A DNA stretch of 61,592 nt from Candidatus Nitrosotenuis cloacae. GTDB taxonomy: Archaea; Thermoproteota; Nitrososphaeria; Nitrososphaerales; Nitrosopumilaceae. Location: the NCBI RefSeq assembly GCF_026768455.1, contig NZ_JAPPVQ010000001.1:1-61592 (forward strand). The letters run 5' to 3'. A program made the translations under genes and the position numbers. Positions 49,973-59,126 of this stretch are shown here, piece by piece. Position 1 is the first letter of the stretch; the number at the start of each line of letters is the position of its first letter. A model generated the notes under the pieces. The model made no database searches and had not been told where the DNA came from. It worked only from the letters and a program-made list of their open reading frames with translations.

Positions 49973-51339
49973 CTGGACTCCTCTAGAACCTCATGTAATA
50001 TCTTCATTCCGTCAATTAGACTCTTTTCGTCCTGTGCCACCGAAATGCGAAGAAAGCTCTTATAGTTGCCAAATCCCTCTCCGGGGGCAACTGCCACTCC
50101 CCTTTCCAAAAGTCTCCCTATGAACTCCAGCCCGTCAAATCCCTGCTTTTTGGGCCTTGCAAAAACGTACATTGCACCGTCTGGGATCGCAAAATCCAAG
50201 CCAATCCTTTTTGCCTCACTCACCACTATGTCCAACTTTGCCCTCATCGCCCTTCTGTTCTCAGACAGGTCCGCATCAAGTGCCTTTAGCGCCGCATACT
50301 GGATTGGCTCTGCAACGCACGTAACACACAGCGCCTGCAGCTTGCTCATCTTTTCAACTATCTTCTGGTCTGCAACAGTATACCCGATTCTGAATCCCGT
50401 CATTGCGTGCGACTTTGAAAACGACTGCACTATGATGGACTTGGCATACTTGTTGGCAAGCACACTCTTCCACTCGCTGTACGCATACAGCGAGTATATC
50501 TCGTCGCTTAGAACGTACAGATCATTTTTCTGCGCAAGCCCAACTATTTGGTCCTGCAGGCCGGGCGGCAGTACCTTACCTGTCGGGTTGTTCGGATAAT
50601 TCAGTATGATCATCTTCGTGTTGGAGTTAATCGTCTGTTCAATCTGCTGTATGGACGGCTCCCATCCACTCTCCAGCGTTGTCGGAATCGTGCGCACCTT
50701 TACTCCCGCGTTTATCGCACACTCTCTGTACGCAGGCCATGCCGGTTCTATCACAATCACCTCGTCGCCCGGATTCAAAAGCGTGTTTACTGCAAGGTAT
50801 ACTGCAAATCTTCCACCCGGGGAGACTAGGATGTTCTCCTGCTTGGCATCTGCCCCAAAGTTCTTCGTCACGTATTCCGCAAGTGCCGCCCTAAGCTGTG
50901 GCATTCCGGCGGCAGGCCCGTACCTTACCAGCCCCCTATCGAACGCCTCCGCAAACCCGTCCTTTGCAATATGTGGCGGCATAAAGTCCGGCTCTCCGAC
51001 CTCCATGTGGATTATCTTCCTACCCTGCTGCTCAAGCGCCTTTGCCTTTAGGAACACAGTCAGGTGCGTCTGCTTTCCCTCCGACTGCACCTTCACCGAC
51101 TCGTTTAACAGAAAATTGAGAAACTTTCTTCCAAGCGAGTCATCAAGGCCTATCTTTGCGCAAAGGCCGCTTACCTCCCTGCGGAGCTGCTCCTCGCGGG
51201 CCTCGTCTGTTACGCCAAGACCGCTGCTCTTTTTTAACTCCCCTATCTGCCTTGCGGCATCTGTCCTTTCCTTGAGCAGCCTGAGCATTTGCAGCGTGAT
51301 GTCATCTATTTTGTTTCGCAGCTGTTCGATGTTTTCCAT
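49969..51339 (-). CDS. Chorismate mutase / class I aminotransferase fusion
   Basis: 456 residues from ATG 51339. Residues 1-85 form an AroQ-type chorismate mutase (IEQLRNKIDDITLQMLRLLK, AARQIGELKKSSGL, KFLNFLLNESVKVQ). From about residue 90 a class I PLP aminotransferase follows: HMEVGEPDFMPP, ILNYPNNPTGKVL, LSDEIYSLYAY and the PLP lysine in QSFSKSHAMTGFRIGY. The fused pair can turn chorismate into prephenate and transaminate prephenate, phenylpyruvate or hydroxyphenylpyruvate. It lies between aroC and tyrA, one base after aroC. Confidence 0.92.
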   Translation of the reverse strand: MENIEQLRNKIDDITLQMLRLLKERTDAARQIGELKKSSGLGVTDEAREEQLRREVSGLCAKIGLDDSLGRKFLNFLLNESVKVQSEGKQTHLTVFLKAKALEQQGRKIIHMEVGEPDFMPPHIAKDGFAEAFDRGLVRYGPAAGMPQLRAALAEYVTKNFGADAKQENILVSPGGRFAVYLAVNTLLNPGDEVIVIEPAWPAYRECAINAGVKVRTIPTTLESGWEPSIQQIEQTINSNTKMIILNYPNNPTGKVLPPGLQDQIVGLAQKNDLYVLSDEIYSLYAYSEWKSVLANKYAKSIIVQSFSKSHAMTGFRIGYTVADQKIVEKMSKLQALCVTCVAEPIQYAALKALDADLSENRRAMRAKLDIVVSEAKRIGLDFAIPDGAMYVFARPKKQGFDGLEFIGRLLERGVAVAPGEGFGNYKSFLRISVAQDEKSLIDGMKILHEVLEESR

Positions 51340-51340
51340 T

Positions 51341-52435
51341 TTACAATACTGGCTTGATGAACCCGCCAATCAGCGCGTGGTCTGCAATTACTAGTGATAC
51401 CAGAGAATCTACAACCGGGGGCGCCCTTGGGACCACGCATGGGTCGTGCCTTCCCTGCACCTGCAGTGTGGCCGGCTTTTTCGTCCTAATGTCCACCGTA
51501 CTCTGCTTTTTTGCAATCGACGATGCCGGCTTGAATGCCACCCTCATCACTATTGGCATCCCGTTGGAAAGGCCGCCCAGTATGCCACCCGCATTGTTTG
51601 TCCTTGTGGATATCTTGCCGCCCTTTGAAATGTACGAGTCGTTGTTCTGTGATCCGAACAGCTCAGAGCCTGCAAACCCTGATCCGAACTCCACGCCCTT
51701 TACCGACGGAATGGAGTAGATTGCCTTGCCTATGTCCGATTCCAGCGAGCCAAATATTGGCTCACCCAAACCCACCGGCACGTTGAGCGTAGTCGACTCT
51801 ATTATTCCACCAAGCGAGTCGCCGCTCTTTCTTGCAGCAAGAATTGCTTGCCGCATCCTCTCTGCAGTCTTTTGGTTTGGGCACCTTACCTCGTTTGTGT
51901 AAATCTGATTCTTCATCTTTAGATTGAACTGGTCATCTGTGGAAATCTTGCCTATCTTGATTGTGTAAGAATGGGTCTCTATCTTGAGCGTCTCCTTGAG
52001 CAGCTTTCTTGCTATTGCTCCCCCCATCACATGCGTGGCAGTGAGCCTTCCTGAGAACCTGCCGCCGCCGCGATAGTCGTTGAACCCCTTGTACTTTACC
52101 ATCGCCGGATAGTCCGAATGGCCCGGCCTCATCTTGGTCTGCAGCTCCTCGTAATCCCTTGAGTGCTGGTCCTTGTTCCAGATTATCATTGCAATCGGTG
52201 CACCAGTAGTGTATCCGCGGAACACCCCTGACAGTATCTCTACCTGATCGCCCTCCTTTCTCTGCGTTGATACCAGCGACTGTCCAGGCTTTCTCTGGTC
52301 CAGCATCCCCTGGATGTCTTTTTCATCAAGCTCAAGTCCTGCAGGACACCCGTCCAAAACAGCCCCAACACACCTGCCATGACTCTCACCAAAACTGGTC
52401 AAGACAAGTCTCTGACCAATGGAATTTCCTGGCAT
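51341..52435 (-). CDS. aroC: Chorismate synthase
   Basis: FMN-dependent last step to chorismate. 364 residues from ATG 52435 (a TTG at 52441 is less likely). Family signatures are LTSFGESHGRCVGAVLDGCP at the start, RPGHSDYPAMVKYKGFNDYRG-like block with GGGRFSGRLTATHVMGGAIA and, near the end, GRHDPCVVPRAPPVVDS. The gap of 33 bases to aroA is the longest within the operon. Confidence 0.96.
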   Translation of the reverse strand: MPGNSIGQRLVLTSFGESHGRCVGAVLDGCPAGLELDEKDIQGMLDQRKPGQSLVSTQRKEGDQVEILSGVFRGYTTGAPIAMIIWNKDQHSRDYEELQTKMRPGHSDYPAMVKYKGFNDYRGGGRFSGRLTATHVMGGAIARKLLKETLKIETHSYTIKIGKISTDDQFNLKMKNQIYTNEVRCPNQKTAERMRQAILAARKSGDSLGGIIESTTLNVPVGLGEPIFGSLESDIGKAIYSIPSVKGVEFGSGFAGSELFGSQNNDSYISKGGKISTRTNNAGGILGGLSNGMPIVMRVAFKPASSIAKKQSTVDIRTKKPATLQVQGRHDPCVVPRAPPVVDSLVSLVIADHALIGGFIKPVL

Positions 52436-52468
52436 TAACAAAAGAGCGGCATCTGAAGGATATAACCC

Positions 52469-53737
52469 TTATACCGTGGAAATTTTTGCGCCGACACCGT
52501 TCATGTCCTCAACAAAAGTTGGATACGACACATCCACCGATTCGGGGTCCGACACGGTGCAGTTTCCGACATACATTGCGGCAATGCAAAACGCCATGAA
52601 CAGCCTGTGATCATCTTCTGAGACAAGCTCTGCGCCCCTCGTCTCCTCCGGCGGATTGAGAACCAGGCCGTCCTCTTTTTCCACCACGCCGATTCCAAGC
52701 TTTTTCAGCTCGCGCGCAAGTATTGCAATCCTGTCCGTCTCCTTGAATCTTGCATGCCTTACGTTGTACAGTTCCAGCGGAAACTCGCACTTTAGCGCAA
52801 GAATTGCAAGCGGCGGAAGAAGATCCGGCGTGTTTGATAGGTCGAACTTGCCGCCCAACAGCTTTTCCGGCGCCTTTACCTTGATTGCATTTTTGTGCAG
52901 CGACACGTCTGCTCCAAGCTTGCCTAGGATGTCAATTATGGCCTCGTCACCCTGCGTCAGGTCCCCAATCGACGCCTTGATTGTCAGGTTCTCACCCACC
53001 AGCACAGCTGCAGACAGCAATAGCGCGATGCTTGAAAAGTCCGACGGAATGGTAACAGTGGAATGCATGTACTCCTGCGGCGATATGCTGTACTTTTTGT
53101 AAGGAACAACGACGTCCACCTCCACTCCGAATTTCTTCATGGTGGAAATTGTCGCATCAAGATACGGCTTTGAGACAAGGTCCGACTCTATGTTTATGGT
53201 GATGCCGCCTTCTGTTTTTGGCGCCGCGATGAACAGAGCCGATACAAACTGGCTCGATATGTTTCCAGGAATTGTGATCTCGCCCCCCCTTATCCTCCCA
53301 GTTATGGTGAGCGGCGGCCTTCCATTATCCGATGCACATTTTGCCCCCAGCGTCTCAAGTGCGTCAAGCAGCGGCTTCATCGGTCTCTTTCTTAGCGACT
53401 CATCCCCTGTGAGCACCGTCTTTCCGTCGCGCAGCGCAGCTATTGCGGCTGCAATCCTGATGCTGGTGCCAGAGTTTGACGCGTCCACCGTGAGATCCGA
53501 GCTCTCAAACTCGTCGATTCCCTTTATCTTCAGGTTGCTGCCTGCCTCCTGTATGTCCGCCCCAAAGTTCTTGCATATCTCAACTGTCGCCATCGTGTCC
53601 CTGGACTTTAGCACGTTTTTGATCAGACTCTTGCCGTTCACAAGCGACGCAAGAAATATCGCCCGGTGCGTATAGCTCTTGTTCGGCGGGCAGCTAATCG
53701 TGCCGCTAAGCTTTGACTGGTCTACCTTACACTTCAT
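52469..53737 (-). CDS. aroA: EPSP synthase (3-phosphoshikimate 1-carboxyvinyltransferase)
   Basis: Joins PEP to shikimate-3-phosphate. 422 residues of the two-domain inverted barrel fold: GTISCPPNKSYTHRAIFLAS, VDASNSGTSIRIAAAIAALR, TGDESLRKRPMKPLLDAL and HARFKETDRIAILARELKKL with the final EDHRLFMAFCIA. It begins inside the shikimate kinase gene (11-base overlap). The PEP-loop LNGTAMR of bacteria is represented by SNSGTSIR. Confidence 0.96.
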   Translation of the reverse strand: MKCKVDQSKLSGTISCPPNKSYTHRAIFLASLVNGKSLIKNVLKSRDTMATVEICKNFGADIQEAGSNLKIKGIDEFESSDLTVDASNSGTSIRIAAAIAALRDGKTVLTGDESLRKRPMKPLLDALETLGAKCASDNGRPPLTITGRIRGGEITIPGNISSQFVSALFIAAPKTEGGITINIESDLVSKPYLDATISTMKKFGVEVDVVVPYKKYSISPQEYMHSTVTIPSDFSSIALLLSAAVLVGENLTIKASIGDLTQGDEAIIDILGKLGADVSLHKNAIKVKAPEKLLGGKFDLSNTPDLLPPLAILALKCEFPLELYNVRHARFKETDRIAILARELKKLGIGVVEKEDGLVLNPPEETRGAELVSEDDHRLFMAFCIAAMYVGNCTVSDPESVDVSYPTFVEDMNGVGAKISTV

Positions 53738-54578
53738 GGACCTCAGCCTTTTTGTTGTTTATCTCAGACGCAAGCAACGTGCCTTCAAGATCCGAAAACA
53801 CCTTCTTTATTTCTGACGATTTGTCTTTTTTTACAATCGCTGCAATTGCCGGCCCATTGCCTGACACCGAGACTCCTGTTGCACCGGCCGCAACTGCCCT
53901 TGCGACTATCCTTGGGTCCGAATTGAGTATCGTTGAGCCTGCCAGCCCGTTTAGTATCATGGCGTTCCAATAGTCCCCATCCCTTGCAAGGTTCCACGCC
54001 CTCTCAAACACGTCGTGCAGCATCCTAAGCTGCTTGATGTCCCCCCTCTTCCTTGACTTTGGAACGAAAATTATCACCGTGAGGTTGGTCGGAGTCTTTT
54101 CCATCCTGACTATCCTTCTTTTGTAATTATCAGTGACGACCGTTCCACCAAAATAACATGCGCACGCATCATCATACGCCCCTGTTATGCTGACCTTGGT
54201 GGCAATTGACGCGTCCACCCCCGCAAGCAGCACCTGCGAGTCCGTGTACTTGGGCCTGAACAACTTGTGGCATGCAAGCGATATTGCAGACGATATGGCA
54301 CTTGAACTCTTCAACCCATATCCTGTCGGAATCTCTGATTTTAGCGATACCTCTATCCTGCTCTTCTCCAGCTCCCTTTTCGGGACTGCAATCTCGACTA
54401 CTTTATTGATGAGCTTTGTGCTCATGTTCTGACTGTCTGCCAGCAGGTGCACCCCCCTCCCGTCGGTCACACTTACTGCCGCCTCCACCTTTGAATTAAT
54501 CCCAAGCGTGGCGCCCTTGCCCGTAGCTATTGCGTTTACAAGCGATATTGCGCCAAACACGGTCGCCCTTGCCTCCAT
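53727..54578 (-). CDS. aroK: Archaeal shikimate kinase (GHMP family)
   Basis: Phosphorylates shikimate; the archaeal enzyme is a GHMP kinase unrelated to bacterial AroK. 283 residues with GATVNAIATGKGATLGINSK-type N-terminus, the ATP loop IPTGYGLKSSSAISSAISLA and C-terminal ATGVSVSGNGPAIAAIV. ATG 54578 lies directly next to the aroE stop. Context between aroE and aroA confirms the assignment over other GHMP kinases. Confidence 0.94.
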   Translation of the reverse strand: MEARATVFGAISLVNAIATGKGATLGINSKVEAAVSVTDGRGVHLLADSQNMSTKLINKVVEIAVPKRELEKSRIEVSLKSEIPTGYGLKSSSAISSAISLACHKLFRPKYTDSQVLLAGVDASIATKVSITGAYDDACACYFGGTVVTDNYKRRIVRMEKTPTNLTVIIFVPKSRKRGDIKQLRMLHDVFERAWNLARDGDYWNAMILNGLAGSTILNSDPRIVARAVAAGATGVSVSGNGPAIAAIVKKDKSSEIKKVFSDLEGTLLASEINNKKAEVHEV

Positions 54579-55394
54579 CTAAAACCCTCCAAGTAGTACC
54601 TTTTTCATTGCGTCGTACGGCGCCTTTACCTTGTGCCATATCTCAAATGCAATCGCGGCCTGCCCAAGCAGCATCTCATATCCATAAATGATTGCAGCCC
54701 CGTTCTTCTTGCTTTGCGCGATCAAGTCCGTATTCATTGGCATGTATATGATGTCATAAACTATGCACTCTGAATCGATCATGTTGGTGGAGATCGGGCT
54801 TGGCTCATTTTTTAGTCCCGCCGGAGTTGCGTTTACCACAAACCTGTAGCGCCTCTTGCCTGCATCCTCCAGCGGCACCGGCTCTGCCTTTATTCCAAGG
54901 CCCTGCGCAAACCTTGCAAGGCCGTCCGCCTTCTCCCAAGTCCTGCTGGATATGCTGATGTGCCCTGCGCCCTCCTTTGCAAAACCTGCGACAATTGCGC
55001 GAGCAGCACCACCTGCACCAAGCAGCAAAACACTCTGTCCTTTTATTGCGATGCCCCTCTGCTTGATTGGCGCCAAGAACCCGTCCATGTCCGTGTTGTA
55101 CCCGACCAGCCTTCCGTTCTCATTTGATACTGTGTTTGCCGCCCCGATTGTCCTGCACTCCTCTGACAGCTCGTCCAGATACTTGAGCACCTCGATCTTG
55201 TGCGGTATTGTCACGTTAAACCCTGAAATGTTTATCTTCCTAAGCGATGCAATCCCCTCCTCAAGCTCGCCCCTTGGTATCCTGTATGCTATGTACGTGC
55301 AGTCCATGTTGAGTGCCTTGAATGCGGCGTTGTGAATGTTGGGCGACAGCGAGTGATCTATGGGATCGCCGATGACTGCAAACGTCTTTACCAT
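54579..55394 (-). CDS. aroE: Shikimate dehydrogenase
   Basis: NADPH-dependent reduction of 3-dehydroshikimate. 271 residues: IGDPIDHSLSPNIHNAAFKA (shikimate-binding Ser pair), GFNVTIPHKIEVLKYLDEL with the catalytic Lys, Rossmann loop LLLGAGGAARAIVAGFA and C-terminal GYEMLLGQAAIAFEIWHKV. Two bases separate it from aroD. Confidence 0.95.
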   Translation of the reverse strand: MVKTFAVIGDPIDHSLSPNIHNAAFKALNMDCTYIAYRIPRGELEEGIASLRKINISGFNVTIPHKIEVLKYLDELSEECRTIGAANTVSNENGRLVGYNTDMDGFLAPIKQRGIAIKGQSVLLLGAGGAARAIVAGFAKEGAGHISISSRTWEKADGLARFAQGLGIKAEPVPLEDAGKRRYRFVVNATPAGLKNEPSPISTNMIDSECIVYDIIYMPMNTDLIAQSKKNGAAIIYGYEMLLGQAAIAFEIWHKVKAPYDAMKKVLLGGF

Positions 55395-55396
55395 CC

Positions 55397-56065
55397 TTAC
55401 TTTTGCGGACTGAACATTGATTTAACTTCTGCTAGGCTGAACTGCCCCGGCGCCACCGGCCTCCCAAGTGAGACGTATGTGTACGGGCTGCCAAACTGCA
55501 TGCAAAGTATCCTCGATATCCTGCCGACCTCGCCCATCGTAAACGCAATCAGGTTTACTCCCTTTATCCTGTACAGCGACATCACTGAGATTGGATCCGC
55601 AATGGATCTTGCAGTGGTAACTATCTTTACGTTCTTTGACAGCCTTGACATCTGCTTTAGCTTGCTTACAAGCTCCTGGTGCCTTGGCGTCTTCTTAAAG
55701 TCGTGCCATGATACGAGTATCTGAGTCTTGGTGCCACCGACGTATCTGAGCAGCCCCTTGTTTTTTGAGAGCGTGGAAAACTCGATGTCTATTAGGTACG
55801 GGTTGTACTCTGCAATCAGCTTTAGTATCGATATGCGGTTCTGCTCGCTTCCCTCAAACCTTCCACCCTCCGATTTTGGCCTGAGCGTGCAGACGCAGCG
55901 CCCAAGGTACTTTTTTGCCATGTGGATGGTATCCGGAACATCCTCCGCCCTGAGAAAATCAAACCTGATCTCTGCATAGTCCGATCTCTTGAGTGCCTTT
56001 TGCAGCGCCGCCAGCACCTTTTTTGGAGTGTCCTCCGCAATGCTTACGCACGTCTTGTATGCCAT
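55397..56065 (-). CDS. aroD: 3-dehydroquinate dehydratase, type I
   Basis: Schiff-base enzyme that dehydrates 3-dehydroquinate. 222 residues: DYAEIRFDFLRAEDV, the catalytic His in LVSWHDFKKTP, the lysine in NVKIVTTARSIADP and a C-terminal LIAFTMGEVGRISRI with GSPYTYVSLGRPVAPGQ. ATG 56065 is adjacent to the DHQ synthase stop. Confidence 0.95.
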   Translation of the reverse strand: MAYKTCVSIAEDTPKKVLAALQKALKRSDYAEIRFDFLRAEDVPDTIHMAKKYLGRCVCTLRPKSEGGRFEGSEQNRISILKLIAEYNPYLIDIEFSTLSKNKGLLRYVGGTKTQILVSWHDFKKTPRHQELVSKLKQMSRLSKNVKIVTTARSIADPISVMSLYRIKGVNLIAFTMGEVGRISRILCMQFGSPYTYVSLGRPVAPGQFSLAEVKSMFSPQK

Positions 56066-57121
56066 CTATTTTTCTAAAATGTACTCGTCGGAGACTTCCA
56101 TGCCAAAGTGCCTTCCGGTAGCAGACTTTGCATGCACCAATACCGTATCACCTTTTTTGAGGTGTGTCACAGATACCAGGTGCCCTCCGGGCCTGACAAA
56201 TCGTATCGTCTCTGCGTCCTGCGCTATTATGCCGCCCACCTCGTCCCCTGCCTGCGCCTTTATCATGAGCATCGGCCTGCGCTCAATCTTTGAGCGGCCC
56301 ACTGTTGCGCGTCGGGCCTTTCCCTTTGAATCTATTATCATCACCTCTACACCCGTTTCCAATTCCGACAGGTACTTGGTTGTGCCGTCAGGCGATATGG
56401 TATAGCAGTGTACCGCGCCGGCATTTACCCGAAACGGCCTTGGCGAAGTAAACGATGATCCGACCGACTCGTTGTGGACCAAAAACAAAAAGTTCGACTT
56501 GCTTCCAATCAACATCCCCTCTCCTTTGTGTAGCATCGACGCAGTATCTACGCATACGCGCTCCCCATCGCCAACTATCCTAATGTCTGTAATCTTTGCC
56601 TCCATCAGCTCAAAGCTAGCATTTCCCAAATACGCCATCGCCTCCTTCACCTCTGAGACGGAGCCTGCCTCGTAGATGACTCCGTCCACTCCGACCTCTA
56701 GTATGGAGAACATCTTTCTGACCTCCTCTGGAGTCCTTGCAATCGCAAACACCTCTGTGTGCATCTTGTGCAGCTTGGCAATGATGTTCTCAAGCGGGAT
56801 TATCTTCCAGTCCCTTACCTCGATTATGACAAAGTCGAGCCCCTTCTTTGACTCTGCAAATATCTTCTCAATATCGGCGTTTGAGAGCACCTTGAAGCGC
56901 TTGCCCACCTTCTTTCCCTTGGGCTTTGGGCCGTCCTTTTCCAGAACCACGAACTTTGCTCCCGGCGACGGATACACCGACACGAGCTTTGACTTTGGGG
57001 AGATCAATTTCGGATCCACGTACACCGACTTGATTCCCTCCTTTTCCAAATAATCTAAAAACTTGGCAAGAGCCGACCTTGAGACCTTTGGAAGTATGAT
57101 TAGTTCCTTATTTTTTTCCAA
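56066..57121 (-). CDS. aroB': 3-dehydroquinate synthase II
   Basis: Archaeal enzyme that converts ADTH to 3-dehydroquinate by oxidative deamination and cyclisation with NAD; unrelated to bacterial AroB. 351 residues with IIEVRDWKIIPLENIIAKLH, VGVDGVIYEAGSVSEVKEAM, GDGERVCVDTASMLHKGEGM and VNAGAVHCYTISPDGTTKYL, the family hallmarks. TTG 57121 overlaps the ADTH synthase gene by 14 bases. Confidence 0.94.
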   Translation of the reverse strand: MEKNKELIILPKVSRSALAKFLDYLEKEGIKSVYVDPKLISPKSKLVSVYPSPGAKFVVLEKDGPKPKGKKVGKRFKVLSNADIEKIFAESKKGLDFVIIEVRDWKIIPLENIIAKLHKMHTEVFAIARTPEEVRKMFSILEVGVDGVIYEAGSVSEVKEAMAYLGNASFELMEAKITDIRIVGDGERVCVDTASMLHKGEGMLIGSKSNFLFLVHNESVGSSFTSPRPFRVNAGAVHCYTISPDGTTKYLSELETGVEVMIIDSKGKARRATVGRSKIERRPMLMIKAQAGDEVGGIIAQDAETIRFVRPGGHLVSVTHLKKGDTVLVHAKSATGRHFGMEVSDEYILEK

Positions 57122-57896
57122 GTCTCTTTGCTGCTTCCTGTGCAGTTTCCTTTCTGAATATGATTGCAGCCAGAGCGTCTACTATCTGCTCTGGGTTTTT
57201 GTGTGCAAAAATGTTACGACCATAAGTCACTCCCTTGGCTCCCGCCTTCATTGCGTCCTCTGTCATCTGCAGTACGTCTGCGTCGGTCTTTGCCTTTGGC
57301 CCGCCCGCAATCACCACCGGCACCGGGATGGATTTTACCACCTTTGCAAACGAGTCGACGTCTCCAGTGTACAGCGTCTTTACAATGTCTGCCCCAAGCT
57401 CGGCCCCAATCCTTGCAACGTGCCCCACAATCTCCGGGTCGTGCGGGTTCTTGATGTTCTCACCTCTTGGGTACATCATTGCCAGCAGCGGCATGTTCCA
57501 CATGTGGCATTCTTCTGATATCTTGCCAAGCTGCTCTAGCATCTCCGGCTCCTCCTTTCCGCCCACGTTGATGTGCAGCGACACGCCATCCGCCCCAAGT
57601 CGCAGCGCCTCTGCGGCACTGCCTGTGAGCATCTTTCTGTTTGGCGACATGGAAAGAGACGTGCTTGCAGAAAAGTGAGCAAGTATTCCCACCCTTGCCG
57701 GCCTTGGAAGCGACTTTATGATTCCCTTGTTAATTATTACGCTGGTCAGCCCGTGCGTCTCGCACCTTGAGATGACCGATGCCGGATTTTCCAGCCCCTC
57801 TACCGGACCGCTTGATATCCCGTGGTCCATCGGAATGCAGAGCATCTTGCCCTTGCGCAAAATTCGGTCCATTCGTATCTCAAGACCTGTGACCAT
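57108..57896 (-). CDS. aroA': 2-amino-3,7-dideoxy-D-threo-hept-6-ulosonate (ADTH) synthase
   Basis: Class I aldolase-like enzyme that starts the archaeal shikimate route. 262 residues of a TIM barrel: ILRKGKMLCIPMDHGISSGP, LGADGVSLHINVGGKEEPEM, MYPRGENIKNPHDPEIVGHV, ADIVKTLYTGDVDSFAKVV with the Schiff-base lysine, and VIAGGPKAKTDADVL. ATG 57896 has an AT-rich TATA element (TTTTTAATT, minus) about 28 bases upstream; it is the first gene of the nine-gene aromatic operon. Confidence 0.93.
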   Translation of the reverse strand: MVTGLEIRMDRILRKGKMLCIPMDHGISSGPVEGLENPASVISRCETHGLTSVIINKGIIKSLPRPARVGILAHFSASTSLSMSPNRKMLTGSAAEALRLGADGVSLHINVGGKEEPEMLEQLGKISEECHMWNMPLLAMMYPRGENIKNPHDPEIVGHVARIGAELGADIVKTLYTGDVDSFAKVVKSIPVPVVIAGGPKAKTDADVLQMTEDAMKAGAKGVTYGRNIFAHKNPEQIVDALAAIIFRKETAQEAAKRLGKK

Positions 57897-58007
57897 GACG
57901 GATCTCGCTTGGGCGCCCTAATTAAAAATAACGTACCGCCCTGCGAGTTGCACTAGTGGAAAACACCAGTCAAGAATTAAATAACATGCAGGAACCACCA
58001 GACACAA

Positions 58008-59126
58008 TTGAGCCAAATCACTGAACAAATACATTCCAGCGATATTGGCGATATTTTGGAAAACTCGTTGCGCGGCATCCGCCCCTCCAACGCCGACACG
58101 CTGCGGCTGCTCAAGTCCGACGACGTCCACCTCATGGGGCTGGTCGCAGGGCACATAACAAAAAAGCGATTCGGCAACAAGGCATCCTTTGTAAATAACA
58201 TCATTCTAAATTACACAAACGTCTGCGTAACCGACTGCAAGTTCTGCGCATTCTACCGCCCGCCAGGACACAATGAGGCGTACACGCTGTCACTTGATCA
58301 GATAGATGCTCGAGTAAGGACCGCATGGGAGATGTTCCAGATAAGACAGGTCCTCATCCAGGGGGGCCACAACCCCAACCTTGGTATCGAGTACTATGAG
58401 GACGCATTTAGGATGATCCGGACAAAATACCCGCAGGTGGGAGTGCACGGCCTGTCGCCTTCCGAAATCGACATGATTGCAAGAATCGAAAAGACGTCCA
58501 CGCGGGAGGTGATCTCGCGACTCAAGGATGCAGGACTGCAGTCGATTCCAGGTGCCGGCGCAGAGATACTAGTTGACACGGTAAAGGACGTAATCAGCCC
58601 AAAAAAGATCTCAAGTGACGACTGGCTGAGAATCATGGAGGAGGCACACACACTCGGACTGCACGCCTCTGCCACCATGATGTACGGACACGTCGAGAGC
58701 ACGGAGGACGTGGCAGCCCACTTTGACAAAATAGCAAGACTGCAGGAAAAGACCGGCGGCTTTATGGCGTTCATTCCGTGGAGCTTTGAGCCAAACAACA
58801 CTCTGATGCAAAAAGAAAACCTCGTGATGTACGGAGTTGGCGGAATGCAGCTGCTCAAGATGATTGCAATATCTCGGCTGGTCTTTGACGGACTAATCCA
58901 CCACATCCAGTCCTCCTGGCTTACAAACGGAGTCGGGATGGCGCAGGTGGCGTTACAGTACGGAGCAGACGACTTTGGCGGCACGCTCATTGGAGAGGAG
59001 GTGGTCTCCTGTACGGGCGCGCGCTCGACTGAGCTGACTGGCCAGAAGATAATAGATGCAATCCACCAAATCGGATACGATGTAGAAGAGCGGGATAACT
59101 TTTACAACCTGGTCCGAACCCACTAG
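58008..59126 (+). CDS. mqnC: Cyclic dehypoxanthinyl futalosine synthase
   Basis: Radical-SAM enzyme of the futalosine menaquinone pathway. 372 residues: NYTNVCVTDCKFCAFYRPPG holds the CX3CX2C [4Fe-4S] motif, VLIQGGHNPNLGIEYYEDAF and MMYGHVESTEDVAAHFDKIA follow, and GGTLIGEEVVSCTGARSTEL is typical of the MqnC/MqnE group. MqnC is preferred over CofH by GHNPNLGIEYYE. TTG 58008 is 27-30 bases after ATTAAATAA. Convergent with the ubiD gene by 4 bases. Confidence 0.9.
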   Translation: MSQITEQIHSSDIGDILENSLRGIRPSNADTLRLLKSDDVHLMGLVAGHITKKRFGNKASFVNNIILNYTNVCVTDCKFCAFYRPPGHNEAYTLSLDQIDARVRTAWEMFQIRQVLIQGGHNPNLGIEYYEDAFRMIRTKYPQVGVHGLSPSEIDMIARIEKTSTREVISRLKDAGLQSIPGAGAEILVDTVKDVISPKKISSDDWLRIMEEAHTLGLHASATMMYGHVESTEDVAAHFDKIARLQEKTGGFMAFIPWSFEPNNTLMQKENLVMYGVGGMQLLKMIAISRLVFDGLIHHIQSSWLTNGVGMAQVALQYGADDFGGTLIGEEVVSCTGARSTELTGQKIIDAIHQIGYDVEERDNFYNLVRTH

